DNA of 64,000 bases, taken from positions 62,001 to 126,000 of the forward strand of contig NZ_JAKRSA010000020.1 in assembly GCF_022402485.1 (NCBI RefSeq), read 5' to 3'. This document shows, one piece after another, positions 28,788 to 38,330 of the stretch. Position numbers and translations under genes: made by a program. Position 1 is the stretch's first letter; each line of letters begins with the position of its first letter. This DNA is from Phenylobacterium sp. (GTDB lineage: Bacteria > Pseudomonadota > Alphaproteobacteria > Caulobacterales > Caulobacteraceae). The notes beneath the pieces were generated by a model. That model searched no databases, had not been told where the DNA came from, and was given only the letters and a program-made list of their open reading frames with translations.

Positions 28788-30263
28788 ATGCGCCGCGCCG
28801 CCTTCAAGATTGCCCTGATGGGTGCCGCCAGCCTGACCCTGGCCTTTTCGGCCTCCCAGGCCAGCGCCCAGGTCACTGCTCAGGACAAGGACATGCTGGT
28901 CGCCAGCGTGGCCAAGGGCGCCCCGCGCATGGCCCAGGTGGCGCACCAGATCTGGGGCTATGCCGAGGTTGGCTATCAGGAAACCAAGAGCTCGGGCCTG
29001 CTGCAGGCGGAGCTGAAAAAGGCCGGTTTCACCGTCGAGGCCGGGGTGGCCGGTATGCCGACGGCCTTTGTCGCCAGTTTCAAGAATGGCCCGGGTCCGG
29101 TCATCGCCATCCTGGCGGAGTTCGACGCCCTGCCGGGCCTGGCCCAGGCCGCTGTGCCTGAGCCCTCGCCCATTCCCGGCCAGATCGCCGGTCATGCCTG
29201 TGGCCACCATCTGTTTGGTGCGGCCTCCGTGTCCGCCGCCCAGAGCCTGGCGGCCTGGATGAAGGCCAACAATGTGGGCGGGGAAATCAGGGTCTTTGGT
29301 ACGCCGGCCGAGGAAGGCGGGTCAGGCAAGGTCTATATGGTCCGCGGCGGCCTGTTCTCCGACGTGGACGCCACCCTTCACTGGCACCCCAGCGACGGAA
29401 ATGGTGCTGCCCAGACCGTCTCCCTGGCCAATATCTCCGGCAAGTTCCGCTTTGTTGGTGCCTCGTCGCACGCCGCGGCCGCGCCGGCCCGCGGCCGCTC
29501 TGCCCTGGACGGGGTGGAGATCATGAACGTGTCGATAAACTACATGCGCGAGCACGTGCCGGACGGGACCCGGATCCACTATGTGGTCACCGATGGCGGC
29601 GCAGCCCCCAACGTCGTGCCGGATAAGGCCGAGGTCTATTACTATGTCCGTCATGCCGATCCGCAGATCGTGCGCGACGTGTTTGCCCGCATGCAGAAGG
29701 CCGCTGAAGGCGCAGCCATGGCCACCGAAACCCAGGTCAGTTTCGAGCAGACCGGCGGGGTCTACAACATGCTGGTCAATGACACCCTGGGCCGGGTGAT
29801 GGACCAGGCCTTGCGCGAGGTGGGCGGGCCGGTCTGGAATGCCCAGGAGACCGCCTTCGCGGAATCCATGCGCGCGCATCTGCCCCCCGGGCGCAGCCTG
29901 GCCTCGGCCAGTGAGATCCGGCCCTATTCGGTGGGCGGCGGCGGCGGTGGATCCACGGACGTGGCCGATGTCAGCTGGGTGACGCCGACCGCAGGCATGG
30001 GTTCGGCCACCTGGGTGCCGGGCACCTCGGCCCACAGCTGGCAGGCGGTGGCCGCCGGCGGCATGAGCATCGGGCACAAGGGTGCCGAGGTGGCGGCCAA
30101 GACCCTGGCCCTGGCCGGCGCGCGACTGCTGCGGGAACCGGCCCTGATCGAGACCGCCAAGGCTGAGCTCCTGGAGCGGCGGGGTGCTGACTTCACCTAT
30201 ACCGCCATGGTCGGCGACCGGGCCCCGCCGCTGGACTACCGCAAGTCGCCCAAGGGCGACTGA
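28788..30263 (+). CDS. M20-family amidohydrolase/peptidase (AbgB-like), exported
   Basis: Signal peptide; ILAEFDALPGLAQ, HACGHHLFGAA, GTPAEEGGSGKVYMV, SSHAAAAPARGRSALDGVEIMN motifs. Confidence 0.93.
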   Translation: MRRAAFKIALMGAASLTLAFSASQASAQVTAQDKDMLVASVAKGAPRMAQVAHQIWGYAEVGYQETKSSGLLQAELKKAGFTVEAGVAGMPTAFVASFKNGPGPVIAILAEFDALPGLAQAAVPEPSPIPGQIAGHACGHHLFGAASVSAAQSLAAWMKANNVGGEIRVFGTPAEEGGSGKVYMVRGGLFSDVDATLHWHPSDGNGAAQTVSLANISGKFRFVGASSHAAAAPARGRSALDGVEIMNVSINYMREHVPDGTRIHYVVTDGGAAPNVVPDKAEVYYYVRHADPQIVRDVFARMQKAAEGAAMATETQVSFEQTGGVYNMLVNDTLGRVMDQALREVGGPVWNAQETAFAESMRAHLPPGRSLASASEIRPYSVGGGGGGSTDVADVSWVTPTAGMGSATWVPGTSAHSWQAVAAGGMSIGHKGAEVAAKTLALAGARLLREPALIETAKAELLERRGADFTYTAMVGDRAPPLDYRKSPKGD

Positions 30264-30298
30264 GGCCAGCCCAGCCAGAGGCCTAAATCTAGGGCGCG

Positions 30299-30790
30299 AT
30301 GAAGACCCTGCTGATCGTCTATCACTCCCGCACCGGCGGCACGCGGCAGATGGCTGAGGCCGCGGCAGAGGCGGCGCAGGAGAGCGGCGAGGTGATCGTG
30401 CGACTGGTGGAGGCCGGCGCGGCAGAGGCCAGCGATCTGCTCGCTTCTGAGGGCTACATTTTCGCCTGCCCGGAAAACCTGGCGGCCATCTCCGGCGAGA
30501 TGAAGGCTTTTTTCGATAGGGCCTATTATCCAGCGCTAGGGCAGATCGAGGGCCGCCCCTACGCCCTGCTGGTCTGTGCCGGCAGTGACGGGGAAAACGC
30601 CGTGCGACAGATGGCCCGGATCGCCACCGGCTGGCGGCTGAAGGCCGTGGCCGATCCGATCATCGTCTGCACCCGGGCCCAGACCCCTGAGGCGATCCTG
30701 GCCCCCAAACAGCTGAGCCCTGCGGACCTGTCGCCCTGCGCAGACCTGGGCGCGGCCCTGGCGGCGGGGCTGGCGCTGGGGGTGTTCTGA
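30299..30790 (+). CDS. Flavodoxin / NAD(P)H-dependent oxidoreductase family protein
   Basis: LLIVYHSRTGGTRQMAEAAAEAA FMN-binding loop; ENLAAISGEMKAFFDRAYY. Confidence 0.88.
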   Translation: MKTLLIVYHSRTGGTRQMAEAAAEAAQESGEVIVRLVEAGAAEASDLLASEGYIFACPENLAAISGEMKAFFDRAYYPALGQIEGRPYALLVCAGSDGENAVRQMARIATGWRLKAVADPIIVCTRAQTPEAILAPKQLSPADLSPCADLGAALAAGLALGVF

Positions 30791-30817
30791 GCCCCCGGCG
30801 CGTCTTTGATCTCGCCC

Positions 30818-31678
30818 TCAGATCTCAGTGACTGGCAGGCGTAGATAGACCCGACCGTCCCGCTCCGGCGGGGGCATTTCGCCAGCCCGGATGTTCACCT
30901 GCAAGGAGGGCAGGAGCAGGTTCGGCGGGGCCAGGGTAGCGTCTCGGGCCTCCCGGCGCGCGACGAAGTCAGCCTCGCTCACCCCCCCGCTCAGATGTAC
31001 GTTCTCCGCCCGCTGAGCCGCCACAGTGGTTTCCCAGACATGGGTCGTGCGGCTCTCGGTCAGGTAGTCGTGGCCAACGAAGATCCTGGTTTCTGGGGGC
31101 AGGGCCAGGATTTTCTGAATGGACCGATAGAGGGTGGCGGCGTCCCCGCCGGGGAAGTCGGCTCGGGCAGTGCCATAGTCCGGCATGAAAAGGGTGTCGC
31201 CCACATAGGCCGCGTCCTCGATCAGATAGGTGACGCAGGCTGGGGTGTGACCTGGGGTGTGCAGGACTTCGATCGGAGTCTCCCCCAGCATCAGGATGTC
31301 GCCCTCCCGCACCAGACGGTCGAAGACGGCACCATCGGGTCGGACATCATCGGCCCCAAAAACCTTGGCGAAATAGCCCTGAACTTCGGTGATGTGCGCC
31401 CCGATCACCACCTGAGCACCCGTGACCTGGCGCAGGTGCGCGGCCGCCGAAAGATGGTCGGCATGGGCATGGGTCTCAAGGATGTAGCTCAGGGTCAGAC
31501 CCCGGGCTTCCAGGGCACCCAGCACCTCCGACATCTGCTCACGGGAGACCTTGGCACCCTTGGGCTCATAGTCGAGGACCGGGTCGATCACTGCGGCCTG
31601 ACCGGTTGCCTCGTCCCAGATCAGATAGGTGACCGTCGAGGTCGCCTCATGGAAGAAGCTCAGCTGCTGAACGGACAT
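30818..31678 (-). CDS. MBL-fold persulfide dioxygenase-like hydrolase (Blh/ETHE1 type)
   Basis: ETHAHADHLSAA, HTPGHTPACVTY, YVGDTLFMPDYGTARADFPGGDA; located beside a BigR/SqrR-like regulon. Confidence 0.9.
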   Translation of the reverse strand: MSVQQLSFFHEATSTVTYLIWDEATGQAAVIDPVLDYEPKGAKVSREQMSEVLGALEARGLTLSYILETHAHADHLSAAAHLRQVTGAQVVIGAHITEVQGYFAKVFGADDVRPDGAVFDRLVREGDILMLGETPIEVLHTPGHTPACVTYLIEDAAYVGDTLFMPDYGTARADFPGGDAATLYRSIQKILALPPETRIFVGHDYLTESRTTHVWETTVAAQRAENVHLSGGVSEADFVARREARDATLAPPNLLLPSLQVNIRAGEMPPPERDGRVYLRLPVTEI

Positions 31679-31702
31679 GGGGTCCTCCTTTCCAGCCCCT
31701 TA

Positions 31703-31724
31703 TATATGCATAGTTGCTAATATA
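31703..31724. promoter_or_regulatory. Candidate BigR/SqrR-type operator S1
   Basis: TATATGCATAGTTGCTAATATA; 18/22 identical to the reverse complement of site 38203-38224; overlaps TTGCTA-ATA-TAGCAA at 31714-31728. Confidence 0.65.
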
Positions 31725-31761
31725 GCAATCGCTGCTATGAACAGGATAAGGAGCAAGCCTG

Positions 31762-32541
31762 ATGGACCTGACCACCACCGCCATGATCGCCGCTGTCCTG
31801 AGCGGCGCTGTCGTCGGCCTGTTGCTGGCGGTGTTCGGGGGCGGGGGCTCGGTGCTGGCGACGCCGGCCCTGCTCTATGTGGTGGGGATCACCGACACGC
31901 ACATGGCCATCGGCACCTCGGCCGCTGCCGTAGCGGTAAGCGCGGCCTTCAACCTGGTCGGCCACGCCCGTCGGGGGCGCGTGAAGTGGCCCTGCGCCAG
32001 TGTGTTCGCCGTGGCCGGCCTGGCTGGCGCGCTCGGGGGCTCGACCCTAGCCAAGCAGGTGGATGGCCAGCAGTTGCTGGTGTTTTTTGCCCTGGCCATG
32101 GCCGCCATTGCCCTGTCCATGATGCGTAGGCCCCGGGACGCCGGTGACCCCCTGGCGCATATTTCCTGGCCGATGACCCTGCGACTGGCCCCCATTGGTC
32201 TGGGGGCCGGCTTTGCCGCGGGCTTCTTTGGGATCGGCGGCGGGTTCCTGATCGTGCCGGGTCTGATGGCGGCGACCGGCATGACCCTGGCCAATGCCGC
32301 CGCTTCCTCCCTATTGTCGGTGAGCCTGTTCGGGGCGGCGACCTCGGCCAACTACGCCCTGTCAGGCCTGGTGGTCTGGCCGGTGGCGGGGCTGTTCATC
32401 GCCGGAGGATTGGCCGGCGGCGGGCTTGGCCTGCGGCTCGCGGGCCTGCTGGCCACCCGCGCGCTCCTGGCGCGGCGGTTGTTTGCGGGTTTGGTTTTGA
32501 TGGTGGCGGCCTATGTGGCCTGGCAAGGACTTGGCGGATGA
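31762..32541 (+). CDS. TauE/SafE family sulfite exporter-like membrane protein
   Basis: Two repeated blocks of TM helices; GLLLAVFGGGGSVLATPAL, GAGFAAGFFGIGGGFLIVPGL. Confidence 0.94.
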   Translation: MDLTTTAMIAAVLSGAVVGLLLAVFGGGGSVLATPALLYVVGITDTHMAIGTSAAAVAVSAAFNLVGHARRGRVKWPCASVFAVAGLAGALGGSTLAKQVDGQQLLVFFALAMAAIALSMMRRPRDAGDPLAHISWPMTLRLAPIGLGAGFAAGFFGIGGGFLIVPGLMAATGMTLANAAASSLLSVSLFGAATSANYALSGLVVWPVAGLFIAGGLAGGGLGLRLAGLLATRALLARRLFAGLVLMVAAYVAWQGLGG

Positions 32542-33140
32542 GTTTCTGGGATGAGCGTTATCAGGGCGAAGCCTATCTGTTCGGGGAAGCGCCCAACGCC
32601 TTTCTGGCCCGTCAGGCACCTCGGCTGACCCCGTGCCAAAGTGCATTGGCTGTGGCCGATGGGGAAGGCCGCAACGGCGTCTGGTTGGCTGAACAGGGCC
32701 TGTCGGTGCTGTCGGTGGACGCCTCATCGGTCGCTCAGGCCAAGGCGGCCAGGTTGGCCCAGACCCGGGGCGTGAGCCTTGAACTTCAACAGGTGGATCT
32801 CTCCACCTGGGACTGGCCAAAAGAACAGTTCGACCTGGTGGTGGGGATCTTCATCCAGTTCGCCGGTCCGGAACTGCGAACACAGCTGTTTGCGGGACTA
32901 AAGGGTGCTCTGAAGCCCGGCGGCCTGCTGCTGCTGGAAGGCTATCGTCCTGAACAGATCGCCTATGGCACCGGTGGGCCACGGACACCGGAAAATCTCT
33001 ACACCGAAGACCTGCTGCGCACAGCCTTCGCCGACTTCGAGATCCTGGACCTGTCAGCCTATGACGCGCCCATCGAGGAGGGCGCGGGACACTCGGGAAT
33101 GTCGGCCCTGATCGATCTTGTGGCCCGCAAGCCGGGCTAA
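32538..33140 (+). CDS. SAM-dependent class I methyltransferase (TehB-like)
   Basis: FWDERYQGEAYLFGEAPNAFL, VADGEGRNGVWLAEQGLSVLSVD motif I, GGLLLLEGYRPEQ. Confidence 0.88.
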   Translation: MSFWDERYQGEAYLFGEAPNAFLARQAPRLTPCQSALAVADGEGRNGVWLAEQGLSVLSVDASSVAQAKAARLAQTRGVSLELQQVDLSTWDWPKEQFDLVVGIFIQFAGPELRTQLFAGLKGALKPGGLLLLEGYRPEQIAYGTGGPRTPENLYTEDLLRTAFADFEILDLSAYDAPIEEGAGHSGMSALIDLVARKPG

Positions 33141-33156
33141 GGACAAACAGCCCCCC

Positions 33157-33516
33157 TTAAGGGGCTGGCTTGCCGCGATAGATGTCGCACAGGGTGTCGA
33201 TAACCCGGGCGGCGGCGGGGTCGGTCAGACGATAATAGATGGTCTGGCCTACTCGCCGCGTGCCGACCACGCCCTCGGCCCGGAGCTTGGCCAGGTGCTG
33301 CGACGCCGCAGACTGGGCGAGCCCCACATGCTGGGCCAGGTCCCCCACCGAACATTCCCCGTCGCCGAGCCGGCACAGGATGATCAGCCGCTGCTCGCTG
33401 GACATCAGCTTCATCAGCCGGGCCGCAGCCGCAGCACTGGCTTCCAGAGCGGCCAGTTCTGCCGGATCGGGCATCTGGGTGGCGACAGCGGTGAGGGTGG
33501 CCTTGCTCATGCTCAC
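33157..33516 (-). CDS. ArsR-family regulator, BigR/SqrR-like (persulfide sensor type)
   Basis: wHTH LMKLMSSEQRLIILCRLGDGECSVGDLAQHVGLAQSAASQHLAKLRAEGVV; Cys in LIILCRL and VIDTLCDIYRGK resemble the dithiol pair of BigR/SqrR. Confidence 0.88.
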   Translation of the reverse strand: MSMSKATLTAVATQMPDPAELAALEASAAAAARLMKLMSSEQRLIILCRLGDGECSVGDLAQHVGLAQSAASQHLAKLRAEGVVGTRRVGQTIYYRLTDPAAARVIDTLCDIYRGKPAP

Positions 33517-33529
33517 TTATCCAGGCTCG

Positions 33530-36500
33530 TTAGCGGGACGCTAGGGTGTCGGGACGCGTGGCCGGACGACCATCATCCCTCAGAACCACATAGATGGCCG
33601 GTATGACCAGCACCGTCAGCAGGGTGGATGAGGCCAGGCCAAACAGCAGGGAAATCGCCAGACCCTGGAATATGGGGTCGAAGAGGATGACCGCCGCTCC
33701 GATCATGGCCGCTGCAGCCGTGAGCACAATGGGTTTGAAGCGGATCGCGCCGGCCTCCAGCAGGACATCGCGCAGGGCTCGATCGCCCGTCTGGGCATGG
33801 CGTATGAAGTCCACCAGCAGGATCGAGTTCCGCACGATGATGCCGGCCAGCGCAATGAAGCCGATCATCGACGTGGCTGAGAACGGCGCACCGAAGATGA
33901 TGTGGCCGATGACAATGCCCACCAGGGTGAGTGGGATCGGCGTCAGGATCACGAGCGGCAGGCGGAAACTCTTGAACTGCGCCACCACCAGGACATAGAT
34001 CCCGAGAATGGCCACCGCAAAGGCCGCGCCCATGTCGCGGAAGGTCACCCAGGTGATCTCCCATTCCCCGTCCCAGAGCAGAGTCGGGGTGCTTTCATCG
34101 CTGGGCTGGCCATTGAGCCGGACGGTCGGCTTGGGCAGGTCGCCCCAATCATGGGCTTCGATAGCATCGCCCACGGCCAGCATGCCGTAGATCGGCGCCT
34201 CATACTGGCCGGCCAGTTCGGCGGTGACCATTTCGGCGTCCAGCCCATCCCGGCGATAGATCATGTGCGAACCCGGTTCGGAGGTCGCCTCAATCACCTC
34301 GCCCAGCTCCACCAGGCGACGGCCCTCAGAGGTCTGAGACATTGCCACGGGGGTGGCCGCCAGACGCTCGCTCCAGGCCCGGTCGGACTGGGGCAGTCGG
34401 ACCGCGATCTCAAGGGGCATCCGACCTTCGCCACGGTGGGCATAGCCGACGGGACCACCCCCAAAGACGGCACCGATGGAATCCAGCACCTCCCCCTCAG
34501 ACACCCCCAAATGTTCCAGGGTGTCACGGGCCGGCGTCAGTCGCAGGCGCGGCCGGGGTTCGCCATAGGAGTCGTCCACATCGACGATGTAGGGGATCGA
34601 CTGGAACAGGGTCTTGACCTCGGCGGCCACCGCCCGGCGGGTCTCGGCGTCCGGCCCATAGATTTCGGCCAGCAGAGTGGCGAGGACCGGCGGTCCCGGC
34701 GGGGCCTCAACCACCTTGATTGAGCCCCCGGTCGGCAGGGGCAGGTCGCTGAGCCGCTCGCGCAGGTCCAGGGCGATGGCATGGCTGGCGCGGTTGCGCT
34801 CGCCCTTGTGCGACAGGGTGATGGACAGATCGCCCATCTCCGGCCGGTTGCGCAGGAAGTAGTGCCGCACCAGACCGTTGAAATTGAAGGGCGAGGCCGT
34901 ACCGGCATAGGCCTCAATGGCCATGACCTCTGGCACCGTGCGGGCGATTTCCGCCGCTCCGGCCAGGGTGCGCTCTGTGGTCTCCAGACTGGCGCCCTCA
35001 GGCAGGTCCAGAACCACCTGCAGTTCGGATTTATTGTCGAAGGGCAGCAGCTTCACCGTCACGGTCTTGGTGGCGAACATGCTCATGGACAGAAGGGTGG
35101 CGACACCCACGGCCCCCAGGAAGATCCAGGCGCTGCGCCGGCTGGCGATCACCCGGCTGGCCATGGCTCGATAGGCGCGGCCCAGGCGACCGCCGTCGTC
35201 CTCATGTCCGTGGGCGTGGCCTTCAGCCAGGGTCTGGCGGGCAAAGCGGACCATCAGCCAAGGGGCGATGACCACGGCCACGAAGAACGAAAACACCATG
35301 GCGGCCGAGGCGTTGACCGGGATCGGCGCCATGTAAGGGCCCATCAGGCCGGAGACGAACAGCATGGGCAGCAAGGCCGCCACCACGGTCAGGGTCGCCA
35401 CCACCGTGGGATTGCCCACCTCGGCCACGGCCTCGATGGCCGCCTGGGTGGGGGTGCGACCATCCTTCATCGCCCAATGCCGGGCGATGTTCTCGATCAT
35501 GACGATGGCGTCGTCGACCAGGATGCCAATGGAGAAGATCAGGGCGAACAGACTGACCCGGTTGATGGTGTAGCCCATCAGGTTCGAGGCGAAGAGGGTC
35601 AGGAGAATGGTGGTGGGGATGACCACGGCGGTGACGCCGGCTTCCCGCCAGCCGATGGCCAGGCCGATCAGGATGACGATGGAGACCGTGGCCAGCCCCA
35701 GGTGAAACAGCAGCTCGTTGGCCTTTTCGTTGGCGCTTTCGCCATAGTCGCGGCTGACGGCGACCTCCAGGCCCTCAGGGATCAGGGTGCCTTTGAGGGT
35801 CTCGACCCGCTCAAGGATATGGTCTGAGACCACCACGGCATTGGCACCCTGGCGCTTGGCGATGGCTAGGCTGACTGCCGGGGCCTGGCTCCAGCCCGCC
35901 TCGGTGCGCACATGGCGCCAGACCCTGGCCTGGTCTTCCCGGGGCGCCTGGATAACGTTGGCCACATCGCGGATATAGACCGGCTCGCCCTTCACCGAGG
36001 GCAGGGCGAGCAGGCCGATCTCCTGGGCTGTGGTCAGGGTCTGGCCCGCCACCACATCCACCGCCTGACCATCCTGGCGGATGGCACCGGCTGGGAAGCT
36101 GCGGTTGGCCTGGCGAACGGCCTCGATCACCCCGCCTAGGGGGACGCCGCGCAGGGCCAGGCGGTCGGGGTCGGGCTCGATACGAATCTCGTCGGGACGG
36201 CCACCGACGATGAAGGTCAGGCCGACATCCTCAACCTTGGCCACTTCGGTGCGCAGCTTGAGCGCGATGTCATGGAGCGCTTGGTCCGACCAGCGATCGG
36301 CCATGTCCGGCGCCGGCGTCAGGGTCAAGACCACGGCGGGGACATCATTGATGCCCCGGGTGACGATCATCGGTTCGGGAATGCCGACGGGAATCTGGTC
36401 GTAGTTGGCGCGGACCTTCTCATGGACCCGCACGGCGGCGTCCTCGGGGTCCTCGCCCACATCAAAGCGGGCGGTGACCAGCACCTGGTCGTCCTGGACC

Positions 36501-36763
36501 TGGGTATAGACGTGGTCCACCGCGTCGATGGACTTGACGATGGTCTCCAGGGGCTTGGCCACCAGCTCAGCAGCGTCGGGTGCCCTGAGGCCTGGGGTGG
36601 CCACCATGATATCGACCATGGGGACACTGATCTGAGGCTCCTCCTCCCGGGGGATGGAGACAAGCGCCATCAGGCCCATGGCGATGGCTGCCAGCAGGGC
36701 CAGGGGAGTCAGCGGCGAGTGGATGCTGGCCTGGGTGAGGCGACCGGAAATGCCCAGGTTCAT
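33530..36763 (-). CDS. Efflux RND transporter permease
   Basis: 1077 aa; LLAAIAMGLMALVSIPREEEPQI, IGILVDDAIVMIENIARH, LAGIIVRNSILLVDFI RND motifs. Confidence 0.96.
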   Translation of the reverse strand: MNLGISGRLTQASIHSPLTPLALLAAIAMGLMALVSIPREEEPQISVPMVDIMVATPGLRAPDAAELVAKPLETIVKSIDAVDHVYTQVQDDQVLVTARFDVGEDPEDAAVRVHEKVRANYDQIPVGIPEPMIVTRGINDVPAVVLTLTPAPDMADRWSDQALHDIALKLRTEVAKVEDVGLTFIVGGRPDEIRIEPDPDRLALRGVPLGGVIEAVRQANRSFPAGAIRQDGQAVDVVAGQTLTTAQEIGLLALPSVKGEPVYIRDVANVIQAPREDQARVWRHVRTEAGWSQAPAVSLAIAKRQGANAVVVSDHILERVETLKGTLIPEGLEVAVSRDYGESANEKANELLFHLGLATVSIVILIGLAIGWREAGVTAVVIPTTILLTLFASNLMGYTINRVSLFALIFSIGILVDDAIVMIENIARHWAMKDGRTPTQAAIEAVAEVGNPTVVATLTVVAALLPMLFVSGLMGPYMAPIPVNASAAMVFSFFVAVVIAPWLMVRFARQTLAEGHAHGHEDDGGRLGRAYRAMASRVIASRRSAWIFLGAVGVATLLSMSMFATKTVTVKLLPFDNKSELQVVLDLPEGASLETTERTLAGAAEIARTVPEVMAIEAYAGTASPFNFNGLVRHYFLRNRPEMGDLSITLSHKGERNRASHAIALDLRERLSDLPLPTGGSIKVVEAPPGPPVLATLLAEIYGPDAETRRAVAAEVKTLFQSIPYIVDVDDSYGEPRPRLRLTPARDTLEHLGVSEGEVLDSIGAVFGGGPVGYAHRGEGRMPLEIAVRLPQSDRAWSERLAATPVAMSQTSEGRRLVELGEVIEATSEPGSHMIYRRDGLDAEMVTAELAGQYEAPIYGMLAVGDAIEAHDWGDLPKPTVRLNGQPSDESTPTLLWDGEWEITWVTFRDMGAAFAVAILGIYVLVVAQFKSFRLPLVILTPIPLTLVGIVIGHIIFGAPFSATSMIGFIALAGIIVRNSILLVDFIRHAQTGDRALRDVLLEAGAIRFKPIVLTAAAAMIGAAVILFDPIFQGLAISLLFGLASSTLLTVLVIPAIYVVLRDDGRPATRPDTLASR

Positions 36764-37794
36764 TGGGCGGCCCCCGCCACACTGGCCAGCAGGACGTCCC
36801 CGGCGCGGACGCCGGACAGGATTTCCATCTGGCCAGGGTTCGGGGCTGGCGTGGTCTGCACGGCCACCTCACGGACCTGACCGTCAGGGCCGAGAAGGCG
36901 GACAAAATCGAGACCGAACCGCGTCGCCACATAGGCCTGGGGGACAACCAGCGCCTGGCGCTGGCCGACCTTGACCTGGACCCGGACCCGCTGACCGATG
37001 AGGTCGGCCCGCAGACCACTGACCCGCAGGTCAGCCGTCACCTGGCCGCCGGTGACAGAGGGATAGACCTGGACCACCGTGCCTTGGCCCGACACCCCCG
37101 GCAGGTCAGATGTGGAGACCTGAGCCTGGTCATCAACCTTCAGGGCGCGAGCCTGGGCCTCCGGCAATTCCAGCCGCAGAAGGGCCTCGCCGGAGGTGAT
37201 GGTCGCCACCGACTGACCGGGCGCGACCACCGAGCCGGCCGGCGTGTCGGCCCGAAGGACGCGGCCTGAGGAGGGGGCCAGGATCACCCCTTGCGCGCCC
37301 ATCTCAGCGCTGGCGGCCCGTTGGGCGCGGGCGGCGGCAGCCATGCCCTCGGCGGCGCGGGCGGCCGACTGGGCCTGTTCCAGGCGCGCCTTGGCAAAGA
37401 AGCCCTTGTCATAGAGCACCTGCACCCGGGCCAGCTCAGCTGAGGCCCGGGCGGCTTCAGCGGCGGCCGCCGCGGCCTGGGCGTCGAAGGCGGTGGTCTC
37501 AAGGTTGAGCCGCTGGTCTGTGACCCTGCCGATCACCTGACCCTTCTGGACCTGGTCTCCCTCTCGAACCCTGAGTTCCATGAGCGTGCCGCCAATACGA
37601 GCGCGGGCCTCGGCCATGTCCCGGGTGACGACGCTGGCGGCCACGGGTTTCAGGTCATCCACTGGCGCAAGCTGAAGGGTCAGCCTCGTCCCCTGGGCCG
37701 CTTTCACGGTCGGCGGTGCCGAGGGTGCGGGCTCCGAACAGGCGGTGACGCCCAGGGTCAGGGCCAGCAGGCTCGCGGTCAGCAGGGGGCGCAT
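36760..37794 (-). CDS. Efflux RND periplasmic adaptor, lipoprotein
   Basis: Lipobox LGVTAC; ARIGGTLMELRVREGDQVQKGQVIGRV; ILAPSSGRVLRADTPAGSVVAPGQ. Confidence 0.95.
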   Translation of the reverse strand: MRPLLTASLLALTLGVTACSEPAPSAPPTVKAAQGTRLTLQLAPVDDLKPVAASVVTRDMAEARARIGGTLMELRVREGDQVQKGQVIGRVTDQRLNLETTAFDAQAAAAAAEAARASAELARVQVLYDKGFFAKARLEQAQSAARAAEGMAAAARAQRAASAEMGAQGVILAPSSGRVLRADTPAGSVVAPGQSVATITSGEALLRLELPEAQARALKVDDQAQVSTSDLPGVSGQGTVVQVYPSVTGGQVTADLRVSGLRADLIGQRVRVQVKVGQRQALVVPQAYVATRFGLDFVRLLGPDGQVREVAVQTTPAPNPGQMEILSGVRAGDVLLASVAGAAQ

Positions 37795-37814
37795 GGGCGT
37801 CTCTTCTTGATTTA

Positions 37815-38168
37815 CTAGCGGGCGTCGCGGACGGCGCCTGTGGCGGGATCGAAGGCGATCACCGGCAGGGACGCAGTCTTCCAGGCTCCGATGCCCCCTT
37901 CCAGATGGCCGGCGACCTCAACCCCGGCCGTGCGGCATTGGTCCAAGGCCATGCCTGAGCGTTTGCCCGAGCCGCACTGCAGAATGATGGCCCGGGGTCC
38001 GCCAGCCGGCAGGGCCTGGGGATCAAAGGTCGAGAGGGGAAAGTTGAGCGCCCCGTGGATGCGTTCGGCGGCGAACTCGGCGGGCTCGCGGACATCGATC
38101 AGCACGATCTGCCGGGCGAGCAGGCGGCTGTGTACGTCGGTGGGGTGAAGGTCGGGGGAAGGGCTCAT
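37815..38168 (-). CDS. Rhodanese-like domain protein
   Basis: IVLIDVREPAEFAAERIHGALNFPLS; active-site loop LQCGSGKRSG; start at ATG 38168. Confidence 0.92.
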   Translation of the reverse strand: MSPSPDLHPTDVHSRLLARQIVLIDVREPAEFAAERIHGALNFPLSTFDPQALPAGGPRAIILQCGSGKRSGMALDQCRTAGVEVAGHLEGGIGAWKTASLPVIAFDPATGAVRDAR

Positions 38169-38202
38169 CTGGCGTCTCTCCGGCGGCGCGTTAAAACCAT
38201 TG

Positions 38203-38224
38203 TATATTCGCAGATACGCATATA
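38203..38224. promoter_or_regulatory. Candidate BigR/SqrR-type operator S2
   Basis: TATATTCG-CAGATA-CGCATATA imperfect palindrome in divergent rhodanese/SQR promoter; reverse complement matches S1 at 18/22 positions. Confidence 0.68.
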
Positions 38225-38330
38225 ATGATTTCGACGCCCCATACAAGCAGCTTCGAAACTGGGGCCTCGGGAAGGCTGTTGCCTTGATGCCGATCAATGT
38301 CAGGGCTGGCCAGAGGGTCAGGATGCGAAC

